Shown in pieces: positions 29,770 through 38,091 of a DNA stretch of 39,032 nt (positions are counted from its first letter, which is position 1; each line of letters begins with the position of its first letter). Source of the DNA: an uncultured Fibrobacter sp. (GTDB taxonomy: Bacteria > Fibrobacterota > Fibrobacteria > Fibrobacterales > Fibrobacteraceae); NCBI GenBank assembly GCA_946414025.1, contig CAMKMX010000030.1:1-39032 (forward strand), written 5' to 3'. The notes beneath the pieces are model-generated. The model searched no databases. It was not told where the DNA came from and was given only the letters and a program-made list of their open reading frames with translations. A program made the position numbers and the translations under genes.

Positions 29770-31410
29770 TTAATAGATAATCATTAAATCCTTGGTTTTG
29801 CCGCTGGAGCCCGCTCTATAGCGGTAAACTCCTGGGACCATCTTGGATTTTATAAAGTTTTCGTCTAAACAGAGGGTCTCGCTGTCGTATTTTTCGCGGA
29901 AAATCAAGTCGCCCCTGCGGTTACGGACTTCAATGAATTTTTTGTCCAGTGGCAGCGGGGCAAAACAAAGGTTTCCGTGCCGCCAGGGGGTTGGGTAGGC
30001 CCGCAGGGGCTTGGCTTCGAGCTTTCCGGGCAGGGGCGACGGGTTTTCGAAACGGCTGAAAATCCAGAGGAGGGAATCGGCGGAAAAACGTTCGCTTCGC
30101 AGAGAATCCAGGGTGTTCATACTTGAAATTTTACGCAGGCGTGCGTGTCCGTCCTTGAACAGCAAGACTGAGGCTTTCCCGGTGTAATTTTCTAAATCCG
30201 GAAAAACGTCCGCATAGTAATTGTAGGCGAATATGGAGGAATCGGGCCTGAATCCTTCTAGAGTGAAAGTGTATGGAACCTTTTTCCAGAAAGGCTGATC
30301 CGGGGAGTACCAGGCGCTAGAATCGACGGCCTTGCTGTTCTTGCCGGAATAGGCGAGTCGCTCCGCAAAGTCCTGAAAAACATCCTGCGGATTTTTCTTG
30401 CGGGCTTCGACAGCACTTGCGAATTGTTGGCGGAAGGAGTTGTCAGGGTTCTTGGCGAAATTTTCCCAGATGGACTTGTCAAATAGGGAATCTATGCGGT
30501 TGTACAGGTACAGGAAAAACAGGGATGCACCGTAGGCTGATTGATTTTCATCAAGGGGTTTTCCCGTATGTTCAAGGAATTCGGGAATGTAGCGGAAATA
30601 GTCGTTCACCTCGGGAGCACCGACCTCTTCCATGCCGGTGGCAGAGGCCTCGAACCAAAAATTCAGATGCTCGTAAGGGCTCAGGTAGCGGACTTGAACG
30701 GCATGATACAGTTCATGGAATGCGGTGACGCGAATAGCCTTGTCCCATTTTTCGGCATAGGAATATTTTTCGGTGGCGTGGATGATGGGTTTTGTCGATT
30801 TCCAGTAGGAGCATTTCTTGTCGCCCACATCCAGGGTGTCGTATTCTGGTTCATAAAAATCAACGACCATAAAATCGTTGTCAATCATCATTTCTGATGT
30901 TTGCCAGTTGTTCCTGCCAGAAAAATTCGTGATAGCGAAGCAATCCTCGCAGAATCCGGAACTGCCATGAACGGCTCTTGGGCTGCGGACAAGGTTTATC
31001 TCAAGAACTTCAACCCCGTAGAGGCCCTGCTTTACGGGTTTCTGGTAATGGACGGTGGTATCCCTGCCCTTGGGAGATCGCATCTTGTTTTTGGTAACAT
31101 GTAAGTTCCAGGCCTTTTCCAGGTTGACGGCAAGGCTATCTACGAATTTTTCCGTAGTGGCATGTGGACCTTTCAGCACGTAAAAAATTTGGAAATGGGC
31201 GGTAGTTCTGGAATAGACGGAGTCATAGTAATCTTCGGCATCGCAGGATTCCGCAGCGTTTTTGGCCGCCACCGTATTTTTCCCTTTGTTCTCTATCCAA
31301 CTTTCTACTGCCTGCATGGTGCCGCACCGCCCGTGGGCAAAGGCAGAAACGGCTAGCGTCGTTGCTAGGATTGTCCAAACATTCAAAATGTTGCGCAAAG
31401 TCCTGGACAC
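29770..31410 (-). CDS. Secreted HEXXH metalloprotease (MXAN_6640-like)
   Basis: A 546-residue exported protein. The signal LNVWTILATTLAVSAFA is followed by a domain with AHFQIFYVLKGPHATTEKFV and, centrally, the zinc motif HELYH at 232-236 in VTAFHELYHAVQVRYLS. Glu254 in NFWFEASATGMEEVG, 18 residues on, is the likely third ligand. This arrangement, plus NDYFRYIPEFLEHTGKPLDE and the later YGASLFFLYLYNR, is that of the MXAN_6640-type putative metalloproteases. The C-terminal 200 residues are beta-rich and end in VYRYRAGSSGKTKDLMI. The GTG at 31410 has TAGGAG upstream, 8 bases after the UbiD stop; earlier starts lack a signal peptide. Confidence 0.8.
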   Translation of the reverse strand: MSRTLRNILNVWTILATTLAVSAFAHGRCGTMQAVESWIENKGKNTVAAKNAAESCDAEDYYDSVYSRTTAHFQIFYVLKGPHATTEKFVDSLAVNLEKAWNLHVTKNKMRSPKGRDTTVHYQKPVKQGLYGVEVLEINLVRSPRAVHGSSGFCEDCFAITNFSGRNNWQTSEMMIDNDFMVVDFYEPEYDTLDVGDKKCSYWKSTKPIIHATEKYSYAEKWDKAIRVTAFHELYHAVQVRYLSPYEHLNFWFEASATGMEEVGAPEVNDYFRYIPEFLEHTGKPLDENQSAYGASLFFLYLYNRIDSLFDKSIWENFAKNPDNSFRQQFASAVEARKKNPQDVFQDFAERLAYSGKNSKAVDSSAWYSPDQPFWKKVPYTFTLEGFRPDSSIFAYNYYADVFPDLENYTGKASVLLFKDGHARLRKISSMNTLDSLRSERFSADSLLWIFSRFENPSPLPGKLEAKPLRAYPTPWRHGNLCFAPLPLDKKFIEVRNRRGDLIFREKYDSETLCLDENFIKSKMVPGVYRYRAGSSGKTKDLMIIY

Positions 31411-31418
31411 GGTTGCTC

Positions 31419-33254
31419 CTACAGAATACCCTGCAACTTTTTTAGGGCCGATTCCCTGACGGCTTTGTCGAAGGTAATGGCTTTCTGGTGGTGGGGCTTG
31501 ATTCGGGCATCTACAATCAGGGGAGCCTCGCAGGCCCAGTGCTTGTGGACGTAACGCTCGTTCAGACCGTACAAATCCCTGGCCGGGTCCGACCGGGTAA
31601 AGGTCAGCCACAAGAAGTCTTGGAGGGTTGTCTGCGGGTGTTCCTCTCCCAATGTAGAGGTGTCATCTACGATGCTTACCCATGGGTAGTTCTCGCGGAA
31701 ATTCCATTTCGCAAGGGAATCCCGCAAGGCGGCAATTCCGCTCTCGAAAGATTCCGCCATGTCGCTGTTCCATTTCAGCGCAAGGACTCCAGGCATTACA
31801 ATTTTGGCATCGGTAAAGGCGGCTGGCAGATGTAAGCTTTGCAGGTCGGCGGTGTCGTTTCGCAGGTCACGAATCTTGGGCCCTGCGGCGGCAATGACCA
31901 GCTTGGAGCCGTGATTTAAGGAGCCTCCCGTGTAGTCCAGCGTGTCCGTGGTAGTTTCTGTCTGAAAGTGCAAATCCCTGTCCGTGCGGAGCCGTTCCAG
32001 AATGTGGCCGAAAAACTCCGGGATCTTGTTCACGTCCAGCTTTGGATTGTCCTCTTTGGCGGCAATCATCAGGTACTTGGTAAGGCTCACCTGGTTAAAT
32101 CCCAGTAGGGCGTTTGCCGTCTTCAAAAGTTCCATGGGTTCCCGTTCTTCGGGCTTTGCGTAGGGCCTAAAACTTTCCGAGCCAAGGGCGAGGCAAAGCG
32201 GGTGCACGCCCGCCGCATCTACGGCATGTACGGCGTGGACTCCCGGCAAAGACGCAGGCACCATGGGCTTTGTCACCTTGTGGATAAAACTCCCGAAAAG
32301 GGTGTCTTCTTGCGGCGGGCGGCCTACTACGGTAAAGGGGTAGATTGCGTTCTTTTTGCAGAGGACCTTTTTCACCTTCAGGTAGGGAAACAGGTGCTTT
32401 CCGGAGTAATAACCCACATGGTCTGCGAAGGGGCCTTCCTGCTTCAAGTCCGGTGCCACCTCTCCCAAGATGCAGAAGTCCGCGTCGCTAGAAACGAGGT
32501 AACCGTTATGGACAAAATAGCGGAACCTTCGGCCGGAGAGCATCCCAGCAAAGAGCAGTTCCGACAGGTTCTCGGGCATGGGCATGATGGCGGCGATGGT
32601 ATGGGCCGGTGGCCCTCCCAAGAAAATGCTGACCTTCAGCGGGCGGCCTTCTTCTATCGCTTTCTGATGATGCTTGGCAATGTCCCGCTTGATCTGGTAA
32701 TGGAGCCCGCATTCGTCGGGGCCGTATTCGTTGCCGGAAATCTGGATACGGTACATGCCCAGGTTCGTGGTCATGACGCTTGCGCTTTTGCCTGGGCGGC
32801 TTGCCACTTGAGGTAACGTGAGGAATGCTCCGCCGTCGTCGGGGGCGCACTTGATTTGCGGCAAGTCTTGCAGAGTGCATTCTTCGAAGTCGGCTATGTT
32901 TCCGCTTTTAACAGGCAGGCTGCGGAGTCCGGCTTTTGCCGCCAGTATCAAATTCCCCAGATGAGGGTGCTTGAAAAAATCTACGGGATTCGACTTGAAC
33001 AGCACGGCGGCTCTAGTACTTTCCAGGGTGTTCCGGAACAAAAAGTCCATGCGCTGTTGTGTGCCGTAAAGGTTCGCTACCGCCGGGAACTTGCTGCCTT
33101 TCACATTCTCAAACAGCAGGGCTGGCCCGCCCTTTTCAAAGGCGATTCGTGCCATTTCGGCCATTTCCAGGTTCGGATCCACCTCGCAGTGGATGCGTTT
33201 CAAAAGCCCTGCTCTTTCCAAATCAAGCAGGGCTTGTTCTAGAGTGGCGTACAT
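31419..33254 (-). CDS. UbiD-family decarboxylase
   Basis: A 611-residue member of the prenylated-FMN-dependent UbiD decarboxylase family, somewhat longer than E. coli UbiD (about 500). Family marks: GGPALLFENVKGSKFPAVAN near the N-terminus, NLGMYRIQI with the conserved Arg, GPDECGLHYQIKRD, and QEGPFADHVGYYSG, where Glu273 is a catalytic-site residue. The substrate could be a menaquinone or ubiquinone precursor or another aromatic acid; sequence alone does not say. It follows the SRPBCC-like gene by 24 bases and precedes the metalloprotease by 8, so all three are co-transcribed. No UbiX partner lies in the window. Confidence 0.88.
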   Translation of the reverse strand: MYATLEQALLDLERAGLLKRIHCEVDPNLEMAEMARIAFEKGGPALLFENVKGSKFPAVANLYGTQQRMDFLFRNTLESTRAAVLFKSNPVDFFKHPHLGNLILAAKAGLRSLPVKSGNIADFEECTLQDLPQIKCAPDDGGAFLTLPQVASRPGKSASVMTTNLGMYRIQISGNEYGPDECGLHYQIKRDIAKHHQKAIEEGRPLKVSIFLGGPPAHTIAAIMPMPENLSELLFAGMLSGRRFRYFVHNGYLVSSDADFCILGEVAPDLKQEGPFADHVGYYSGKHLFPYLKVKKVLCKKNAIYPFTVVGRPPQEDTLFGSFIHKVTKPMVPASLPGVHAVHAVDAAGVHPLCLALGSESFRPYAKPEEREPMELLKTANALLGFNQVSLTKYLMIAAKEDNPKLDVNKIPEFFGHILERLRTDRDLHFQTETTTDTLDYTGGSLNHGSKLVIAAAGPKIRDLRNDTADLQSLHLPAAFTDAKIVMPGVLALKWNSDMAESFESGIAALRDSLAKWNFRENYPWVSIVDDTSTLGEEHPQTTLQDFLWLTFTRSDPARDLYGLNERYVHKHWACEAPLIVDARIKPHHQKAITFDKAVRESALKKLQGIL

Positions 33255-33278
33255 GGAAATCCCCAGGTTTTGAGGGCC

Positions 33279-33773
33279 TTAACCTGCGGTAGCGCTCTGG
33301 TCCAGGGCCTCGATGGACTGGGTCTTTTTCTGGGCTTCGTAGGCCAGCATCACGTCGCGGGTGTCCTTGCGGGAATAGATGCCATAGACGATGTTTGCCC
33401 TGTCGATAATCTCGGCGAAAACTTCTTCGGGAATATCCGTGAACCCTTGGAAACTCATCTCGTCGTAGCAGGCGGTCATGTTCCCTTCGTCAGAGAAGCA
33501 ATGCTTTGCGGTGAACCCGCGGAAGGGGCCTTCGCCAAGACGCACGGTAATCTTGTTTTCTTTGACGGAACTGACAATGCCGGTCCACTTCAAGGTCTTG
33601 AACCCCCACTGGAGGTTGTATCGCACCGTGGCGCCCGGTTCAAGATTTTTGGGGAAGGTGTAGTGCAACTGGGGGTTCTTACCCATGGTCAGGTTCATCG
33701 GAGCGTATTGCAGCGTCTCCAGAACGTTCTTCAGGGAGAACTCTTGCCAGGATGTTTGACTCAGTTGGACCAT
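33279..33773 (-). CDS. SRPBCC/START-like protein
   Basis: A 164-residue protein with the pattern of the SRPBCC helix-grip fold: GATVRYNLQWGFKTLKWTGI, then SSVKENKITVRLGEGPFRGF, AKHCFSDEGNMTACYDEMSF and a long C-terminal helix from about 115. Proteins of this fold bind hydrophobic ligands; which one is not known here. It is the first gene of the UbiD operon, so a role with the same small molecule is conceivable. It has no Shine-Dalgarno, and a TACATT hexamer lies 8 bases before its ATG. Confidence 0.65.
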   Translation of the reverse strand: MVQLSQTSWQEFSLKNVLETLQYAPMNLTMGKNPQLHYTFPKNLEPGATVRYNLQWGFKTLKWTGIVSSVKENKITVRLGEGPFRGFTAKHCFSDEGNMTACYDEMSFQGFTDIPEEVFAEIIDRANIVYGIYSRKDTRDVMLAYEAQKKTQSIEALDQSATAG

Positions 33774-33781
33774 ACGTGAAA

Positions 33782-33787
33782 AATGTA
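33782..33787 (-). promoter_or_regulatory. -10-like hexamer of the UbiD operon
   Basis: TACATT on the minus strand, 8 bases before the ATG at 33773. The -35 region falls in the TAGGGG heptamer tract and shows no TTGACA-like sequence. Confidence 0.4.
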
Positions 33788-33804
33788 GTAAAAAGGGGAG
33801 GGAT

Positions 33805-34030
33805 TAGGGGTTAGGATTTAGGGGCTAGGGGTTTGAGGTCGCTTCGCTTTGGGGTATGAGGTCGCTCGTAAACTCGCTTTGGGGTATGGGGTTCGAGGCG
33901 TGGAATTGCGGGTCTCAAGATTTGTCATCCTCGCCTGCGGCCCTTTTAAGAGCTCACAACTGACTACTCATTACTCACTACCAATTCCTCACACCTCACA
34001 CCTCAAAGGGGCGAAGCCCCGACCTCACGC
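33805..34030. repeat. Composite heptamer and hairpin tract
   Basis: No gene in 33774-34037. Units are TAGGGGT, TAGGATT, TAGGGGC, TAGGGGT, TTGAGGT, then 10 other bases, TGGGGTA, TGAGGTC, a 16-base word, TGGGGTA, TGGGGTT, CGAGGCG, TGGAATT, GCGGGTC, TCAAGAT (to 33921). A short GTCATCCTCGC repeat follows. Then come GCTCACA, ACTGACT, ACTCATT, ACTCACT, ACCAATT, CCTCACA, CCTCACA, CCTCAAA (33952-34007) and a GGGGC-gaa-GCCCC hairpin. Confidence 0.85.
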
Positions 34031-34037
34031 CTCATTT

Positions 34038-34355
34038 CTAGAACTCGAAATCTACCGCACGGCGTTCGGTGACTACCTTCTTCACGAAGGAGACAATGGC
34101 CTGGTGTTCCGGGTGGCCTTGATAGAAATCGAGGGCTTCCTTGGTGCGGAAGGTGGTGTCCAGGGCGATGTCGTATTCCACGTCGCCATTCCCGAGTTCG
34201 GCCTTGCCGAAGTTCAGTCCAGATTCGATGCTCACGAGACCGGGAATTTTACCTTCCAGTGCGTGGAAGGCGTCCACCATCTTTTGGCCGTTTTCCTTGG
34301 CGGTGGCGCCTTCGGCTTCGGCCTTCAGTTTCCAGAATACGATGTGTCTGATCAT
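34038..34355 (-). CDS. Dabb-family stress-responsive barrel protein
   Basis: A 105-residue dimeric alpha/beta-barrel (Dabb) protein. The family start MIRHIVFWKLKAEAEGATAK, the middle IPGLVSIESGLNFGK, and FRTKEALDFYQGHPEHQAIV near the end are characteristic, with His4 and the conserved HPEH. Roles in the family range from polyketide cyclisation to stress response; the substrate is unknown. GAGGAAC precedes the ATG, which overlaps the stop of the glycosyltransferase gene (ATGA), so it is the last gene of that operon. Confidence 0.88.
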   Translation of the reverse strand: MIRHIVFWKLKAEAEGATAKENGQKMVDAFHALEGKIPGLVSIESGLNFGKAELGNGDVEYDIALDTTFRTKEALDFYQGHPEHQAIVSFVKKVVTERRAVDFEF

Positions 34356-35551
34356 GAGTTCCTCTTTTCTTGATAAAGTTTCCGGTATAGGTCGAGCTGA
34401 CGCCCAAAACAGTCGTTCCAGCTGAATTTCTCGGCGTAGGCTCGGGCCTTTTGTTTCATGGCCTGCATATCGGAGCGGTACAGCTCCACGATGGCCTCTG
34501 CCAGGGCGTGTGGGGTGCGCTCCTGAAGAATTTTGCCCGCTCCCGATTCCGTCACGTGTTCAAAGGCGGCTCCGGTAGAGGCTCCAATCTGGGCGTTCCC
34601 GCTGGCCATGCTTTCCAGGATAGAAAGCCCGAAGGTTTCCCAGCCTGAAAGGGCAAGCCCCATATCTACGCTGGCGTAGTGGCGGGCCATTTCGTCGATG
34701 GACTTGATAAAGCCTACATAGCGGATGTGCTTGTATTTCTGTGCAGCTTCCTTGACCTGTGGCAGATACGGCCCCGTGCCCGCCAAGATGATTTCCGGCT
34801 CGACGCCTAGCCGCTTCGTCAGTTCGTCGTAGGCTCCAAGCAAAAGTTCAATGCCTTTTTCTTCGCAGAACCGGTGCGGGAAAAATATGGTAAGCCTGTC
34901 GGGATTTCCGCCCTTGAAGTCGGCCACCAGGGCCTCGTCCCGCTTGGAAGGCGAAAACATCTGGATGTCGCAACCCAGGGGAATCCAGTGGCTGTGGGGG
35001 AGGTGGCGCTTTTCCAGCCGGTCCATCACCTCCTTGCAAGAGACCTGGATGCCGTCGAACTTCTTGAATTCTTGCTTGGCGTACCAGAAAGCGACCCGCT
35101 CGGCAAGGCTTCCGAAAAAGCGCCCTAGTTTATTTGCAACAGGGCGGCCCACATAGGTGACGGGAAAATCGGCGTGCCAGAAACTGAGGAGAATAGCTTC
35201 GGGACAAATCCTCTTGGCGGCCCTGCGGACTACAGTTGGCAAAATGTAGGGTGAACCCACCTCGATGACCTGGGGCATGTATTTTTTCAGGATGGGGCGG
35301 ATCTGCTTCTGCTTCCAGATAAAGCGGTATTCCCAGTTCCCGGGGAAACGGTAGGCATCAACATGCTCGATAATGAGCCCCGGCCCTCTTTTTTCGGTGA
35401 AGGTTCGGCTGTCGGGCATCACGAATACGCTCAGTACATCCTGGCGGTTTTCGTAGAACGCCATCTTTTGCAGGTGATAACGCCGAACGCCACCTCCGGA
35501 AGGACTCCAGAAGTTGTTGAAATCGACGATGGTGAAGGGCGCTTGCGGCAT
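34352..35551 (-). CDS. GT4-type glycosyltransferase
   Basis: A 399-residue GT-B glycosyltransferase of family 4. The N-terminal FNNFWSPSGGGVRRYHLQKM is the acceptor-side Gly-rich loop; the C-terminal domain has IFFPHRFCEEKGIELLLGAY, EIILAGTGPYLPQVKEAAQK, and the donor-binding ETFGLSILESMASGNAQIGA with the spaced Glu pair, followed by LQERTPHALAEAIVELY. It transfers a sugar from a nucleotide donor, probably to a lipid or surface glycan at the inner membrane. It begins 10 bases after the primase-helicase-like gene, with which it shares an operon but no obvious function. Confidence 0.9.
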   Translation of the reverse strand: MPQAPFTIVDFNNFWSPSGGGVRRYHLQKMAFYENRQDVLSVFVMPDSRTFTEKRGPGLIIEHVDAYRFPGNWEYRFIWKQKQIRPILKKYMPQVIEVGSPYILPTVVRRAAKRICPEAILLSFWHADFPVTYVGRPVANKLGRFFGSLAERVAFWYAKQEFKKFDGIQVSCKEVMDRLEKRHLPHSHWIPLGCDIQMFSPSKRDEALVADFKGGNPDRLTIFFPHRFCEEKGIELLLGAYDELTKRLGVEPEIILAGTGPYLPQVKEAAQKYKHIRYVGFIKSIDEMARHYASVDMGLALSGWETFGLSILESMASGNAQIGASTGAAFEHVTESGAGKILQERTPHALAEAIVELYRSDMQAMKQKARAYAEKFSWNDCFGRQLDLYRKLYQEKRNS

Positions 35552-35561
35552 GGAACGCAGA

Positions 35562-37445
35562 CTATTCCGCTTCTTGCATCTTGTTGGACATGGGGTCGAT
35601 GAAGATGGGACATTTGTACTTGTGGCTTACGCCCAGCCTGTTGGAATTCACGGACAGGGTGAGGGTCTTGTTCTGGGAATCCAGCCAGTAGATGGCGTCG
35701 GAATCACGCAGGTAGGGCCTCGGGCCTTCAAAGCCTTCTTCGGTGGGTATCAGTTCTCCGCCAAGGAACAGCGGAATGTCCAGGCTCTTGTACAAGTCCA
35801 GCATCACGAAGGACCTGCGCTCATGAATGTCGTCCAGTTCAAGCCGTCCGTCTATCTTCAGGTGGTCCAGACCGTCAATCATCACGATGAGGTCGGAATT
35901 CTGTTTCCTCTCTTCTTTCAAGATGCTCATCATCTCGTTGTTGTCGAAGGTGGGGTAGTCTTCCCAGATTTCTAGACGGTTTGTCCGGACCAGATTCATG
36001 AGCTTTTTGGTGGCTTCGAGAATCTTGCCGTTAATCGCATCGTCTTCGTTTTGCTTTCGCACCGTAAGGATAGATTCGCCTGTTTCCATGGCTACCATAC
36101 GGTCAAAAATCTGCCGGCGTGGCGTTTCCAGGGCGATATAGATAATCTTCAAGATGGGGTTGCTGTCTATAAGGTCCAGGGCAAGGCTAGACAGGAGCGA
36201 AGTCTTGAGGCCAAAGGGCTTGGAAGAAACGAAGAAACAACCGGACTGGATACCGTCGATTTCCTTGGTGAGTTTCGGGAAATTGTTCAGGGCGTAGCCT
36301 ACGCAGGTGTCTGGAGGGCAACCCATGGCGGCATCGTAGTTCTCCTTGATATCCTGGAGCAGCATAGAACGGCGGTGGGTGTGAACCGTATCCTCTTCGG
36401 TCTTGTCGATAAGGTCAAGCAGGTAATCGGCGCCCTTGTCGCGGACCAATACGTCAACCGTTTCGTCCTTGGACAGCACGATGGACTTGAATCGCATGTC
36501 CAGTTCTTCGGCCATTTTCAGGTAACCCTGGATACGGTATTCCTGTTCGCGACGGTTGTCTTCGCGCCTGAGAATGACGGTAGCGGAATCGGCACCGCAG
36601 GCCTTGAGCTTGAGCAGATGGCTCAGGGTCAGTTCCTGGTACATGGTGGAAACCACGCCGGGAATCCCCGCCAGGTCTGCAGTCAGAGCATCAAAAAATC
36701 CTTCTACGATGATGGGGCTTGTATTTTCGGACTGGATATTGAAGGGAATGTCGCTTGGGCCCGAGGCAAAAGAAACGTAGGGGTGAGGTTTGCCATCGTC
36801 TTCCATGAGGCGGCCATACACAGAATGGATGAGTCCCTTGGAATTGCGTGCGGGGATGGTAATTCGAGGTTCGTGGTAGGCTTCCAGGTTGTCCAGATAG
36901 AAACTGACCTGGTGGCGTTCCAGTCCGGAAAGCATGCAATAACTAAAGAAGGGCTCCGGGTCGCCGCTGTAGTAGCCCAGGCCGTAGAGCTGGGCTTGCC
37001 CGATGCTCCAGCCCCTGGACTGCAGAAATTCTTCGGAAGAAGGGCTCTTGCAGGCGGCCCAGTGGCAATAACGGACAAAGCACTCTAGCACCTTGGACTT
37101 TTCGCCACCTACTTCCTTGAGCAAAAGGTGGTCGTCTTTCTTGGTGTCCTGCTCCTGTTCGAGTCCGCCCAAAAATTCCAGGGCTTCGGCCCGCGCAGTA
37201 GGCTCATCCATGCCGTTGAAGCGGCTCCGCATCACGAATTCCACCAGGTCGCCTTCGCTACCGCACTGGAGGCAACGGTAACGCCAGTAACCTAGGGCGT
37301 CATAGAAGAACAGGGAGGTCTCTTCGGGAGCGTGGAATGGACAACTGGAAATCAGGTTACGACCCCACCGGCTGAGGGGAATTCCCAACTGACGGGGGTG
37401 AGTCTTTACATGTACAAAACCTGAGTTTTCCTGGTCGATAAGCAT
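35562..37445 (-). CDS. Primase-helicase-like fusion with degenerate motifs
   Basis: A 627-residue protein with three parts. An N-terminal CHC2-type zinc finger has Cys35 and His38 (SCPFHAPEETS) and Cys58 and Cys61 (YRCLQCGSEGDLVEFVM). A TOPRIM-like domain begins IIVEGFFDALTAD, with Glu248; the acidic pair that follows in DnaG (DGD) is replaced by LRREDNRRE. A C-terminal RecA/DnaB-like domain runs from about 385, with SSKPFGLKTSLL (Lys414, Thr415) where DnaB has PSMGKT, IYIALETPRRQIFDRMVAM, and a Walker B LIVMIDGLDHL (Asp524). The order is that of T7 gp4 and Twinkle. Shine-Dalgarno GGAGG supports the start. The altered active sites make primase activity doubtful. Confidence 0.75.
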   Translation of the reverse strand: MLIDQENSGFVHVKTHPRQLGIPLSRWGRNLISSCPFHAPEETSLFFYDALGYWRYRCLQCGSEGDLVEFVMRSRFNGMDEPTARAEALEFLGGLEQEQDTKKDDHLLLKEVGGEKSKVLECFVRYCHWAACKSPSSEEFLQSRGWSIGQAQLYGLGYYSGDPEPFFSYCMLSGLERHQVSFYLDNLEAYHEPRITIPARNSKGLIHSVYGRLMEDDGKPHPYVSFASGPSDIPFNIQSENTSPIIVEGFFDALTADLAGIPGVVSTMYQELTLSHLLKLKACGADSATVILRREDNRREQEYRIQGYLKMAEELDMRFKSIVLSKDETVDVLVRDKGADYLLDLIDKTEEDTVHTHRRSMLLQDIKENYDAAMGCPPDTCVGYALNNFPKLTKEIDGIQSGCFFVSSKPFGLKTSLLSSLALDLIDSNPILKIIYIALETPRRQIFDRMVAMETGESILTVRKQNEDDAINGKILEATKKLMNLVRTNRLEIWEDYPTFDNNEMMSILKEERKQNSDLIVMIDGLDHLKIDGRLELDDIHERRSFVMLDLYKSLDIPLFLGGELIPTEEGFEGPRPYLRDSDAIYWLDSQNKTLTLSVNSNRLGVSHKYKCPIFIDPMSNKMQEAE

Positions 37446-37512
37446 AGGGAGCCTCCATATAGGAATCTAATAAAAAATACCCGGAATGGAACACTTTTTA
37501 GGTCATTTTATC

Positions 37513-37518
37513 TACTTT
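37513..37518 (+). promoter_or_regulatory. -10-like hexamer of ruvC
   Basis: TACTTT lies 6 bases before the ATG at 37525; no Shine-Dalgarno and no clear -35. The 79-base gap also serves the divergent primase-helicase-like gene. Confidence 0.3.
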
Positions 37519-37524
37519 TTGGCT

Positions 37525-38091
37525 ATGGTTATTCTCGGCATCGACCCGGGCTCTATTACGACAGGATACGCCTTTCTGGAAAAGAATCCGAAGGGGTTTT
37601 CGGTGCTGGAATACGGTACCATCCATTCACCGGCATCTAAGTCGTTGGAGGACCGTCTATTACAGATTATCACCAAACTGGAATCCCTGTTGGACCAGTA
37701 CCGGCCAGACGCCCTGGCCATGGAAGGGGTGTTCTTTGCCAAAAATGCCAAGAGCGCCCTGGTACTCGGACATATCCGCGGGGCGGTTCTTGTGGCTTGC
37801 CGCAAGCGGGGCATGACCTTTGACGAATATCCGCCCAAGGTGGTCAAGCAGTCCGTTACCGGCGATGGTGCCGCCTCTAAGGAACAGGTAGCCCACATGG
37901 TCTTTGCACAGCTCGGAATACAGGGCTCTGATCTTCCGCTGGATGCTTCGGACGCTCTGGCCATCGCCTGGACCCACGGAAATCCGCCGCCCTTGACTGC
38001 GGCTCTGAAAAAACGGCCTACGGTCCGCAAGAAAAAGGCCTCTGTCCAGCAGTGGAAAGACCTGATCAAGAAGATGGGAGTGGAAATTTAA
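37525..38091 (+). CDS. ruvC: Holliday junction resolvase RuvC
   Basis: A 188-residue RuvC. It resolves Holliday junctions by paired cuts, working with RuvAB. The four acidic catalytic residues are present: Asp7 (LGIDPGS), Glu67 (AMEGVFFAKN), Asp140 and Asp143 (LDASDALAIA), close to E. coli Asp7, Glu66, Asp138 and Asp141. LGHIRGAVLVACRKRG and YPPKVVKQSVTGDGAASKEQ are usual. The C-terminal basic extension (KKRPTVRKKKASVQQWKDLI) is a little longer than typical. I start at 37525, which gives the standard MVILGIDPG; an earlier ATG at 37486 is not needed. No ruvA or ruvB is adjacent; the stop overlaps the next gene. Confidence 0.96.
   Translation: MVILGIDPGSITTGYAFLEKNPKGFSVLEYGTIHSPASKSLEDRLLQIITKLESLLDQYRPDALAMEGVFFAKNAKSALVLGHIRGAVLVACRKRGMTFDEYPPKVVKQSVTGDGAASKEQVAHMVFAQLGIQGSDLPLDASDALAIAWTHGNPPPLTAALKKRPTVRKKKASVQQWKDLIKKMGVEI

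Noticed and set aside
36051..37088. 345-codon plus-strand frame opposite the primase-helicase-like gene
   Set aside because: No start signal and no recognisable domain; the minus-strand gene has clear motifs and Shine-Dalgarno.
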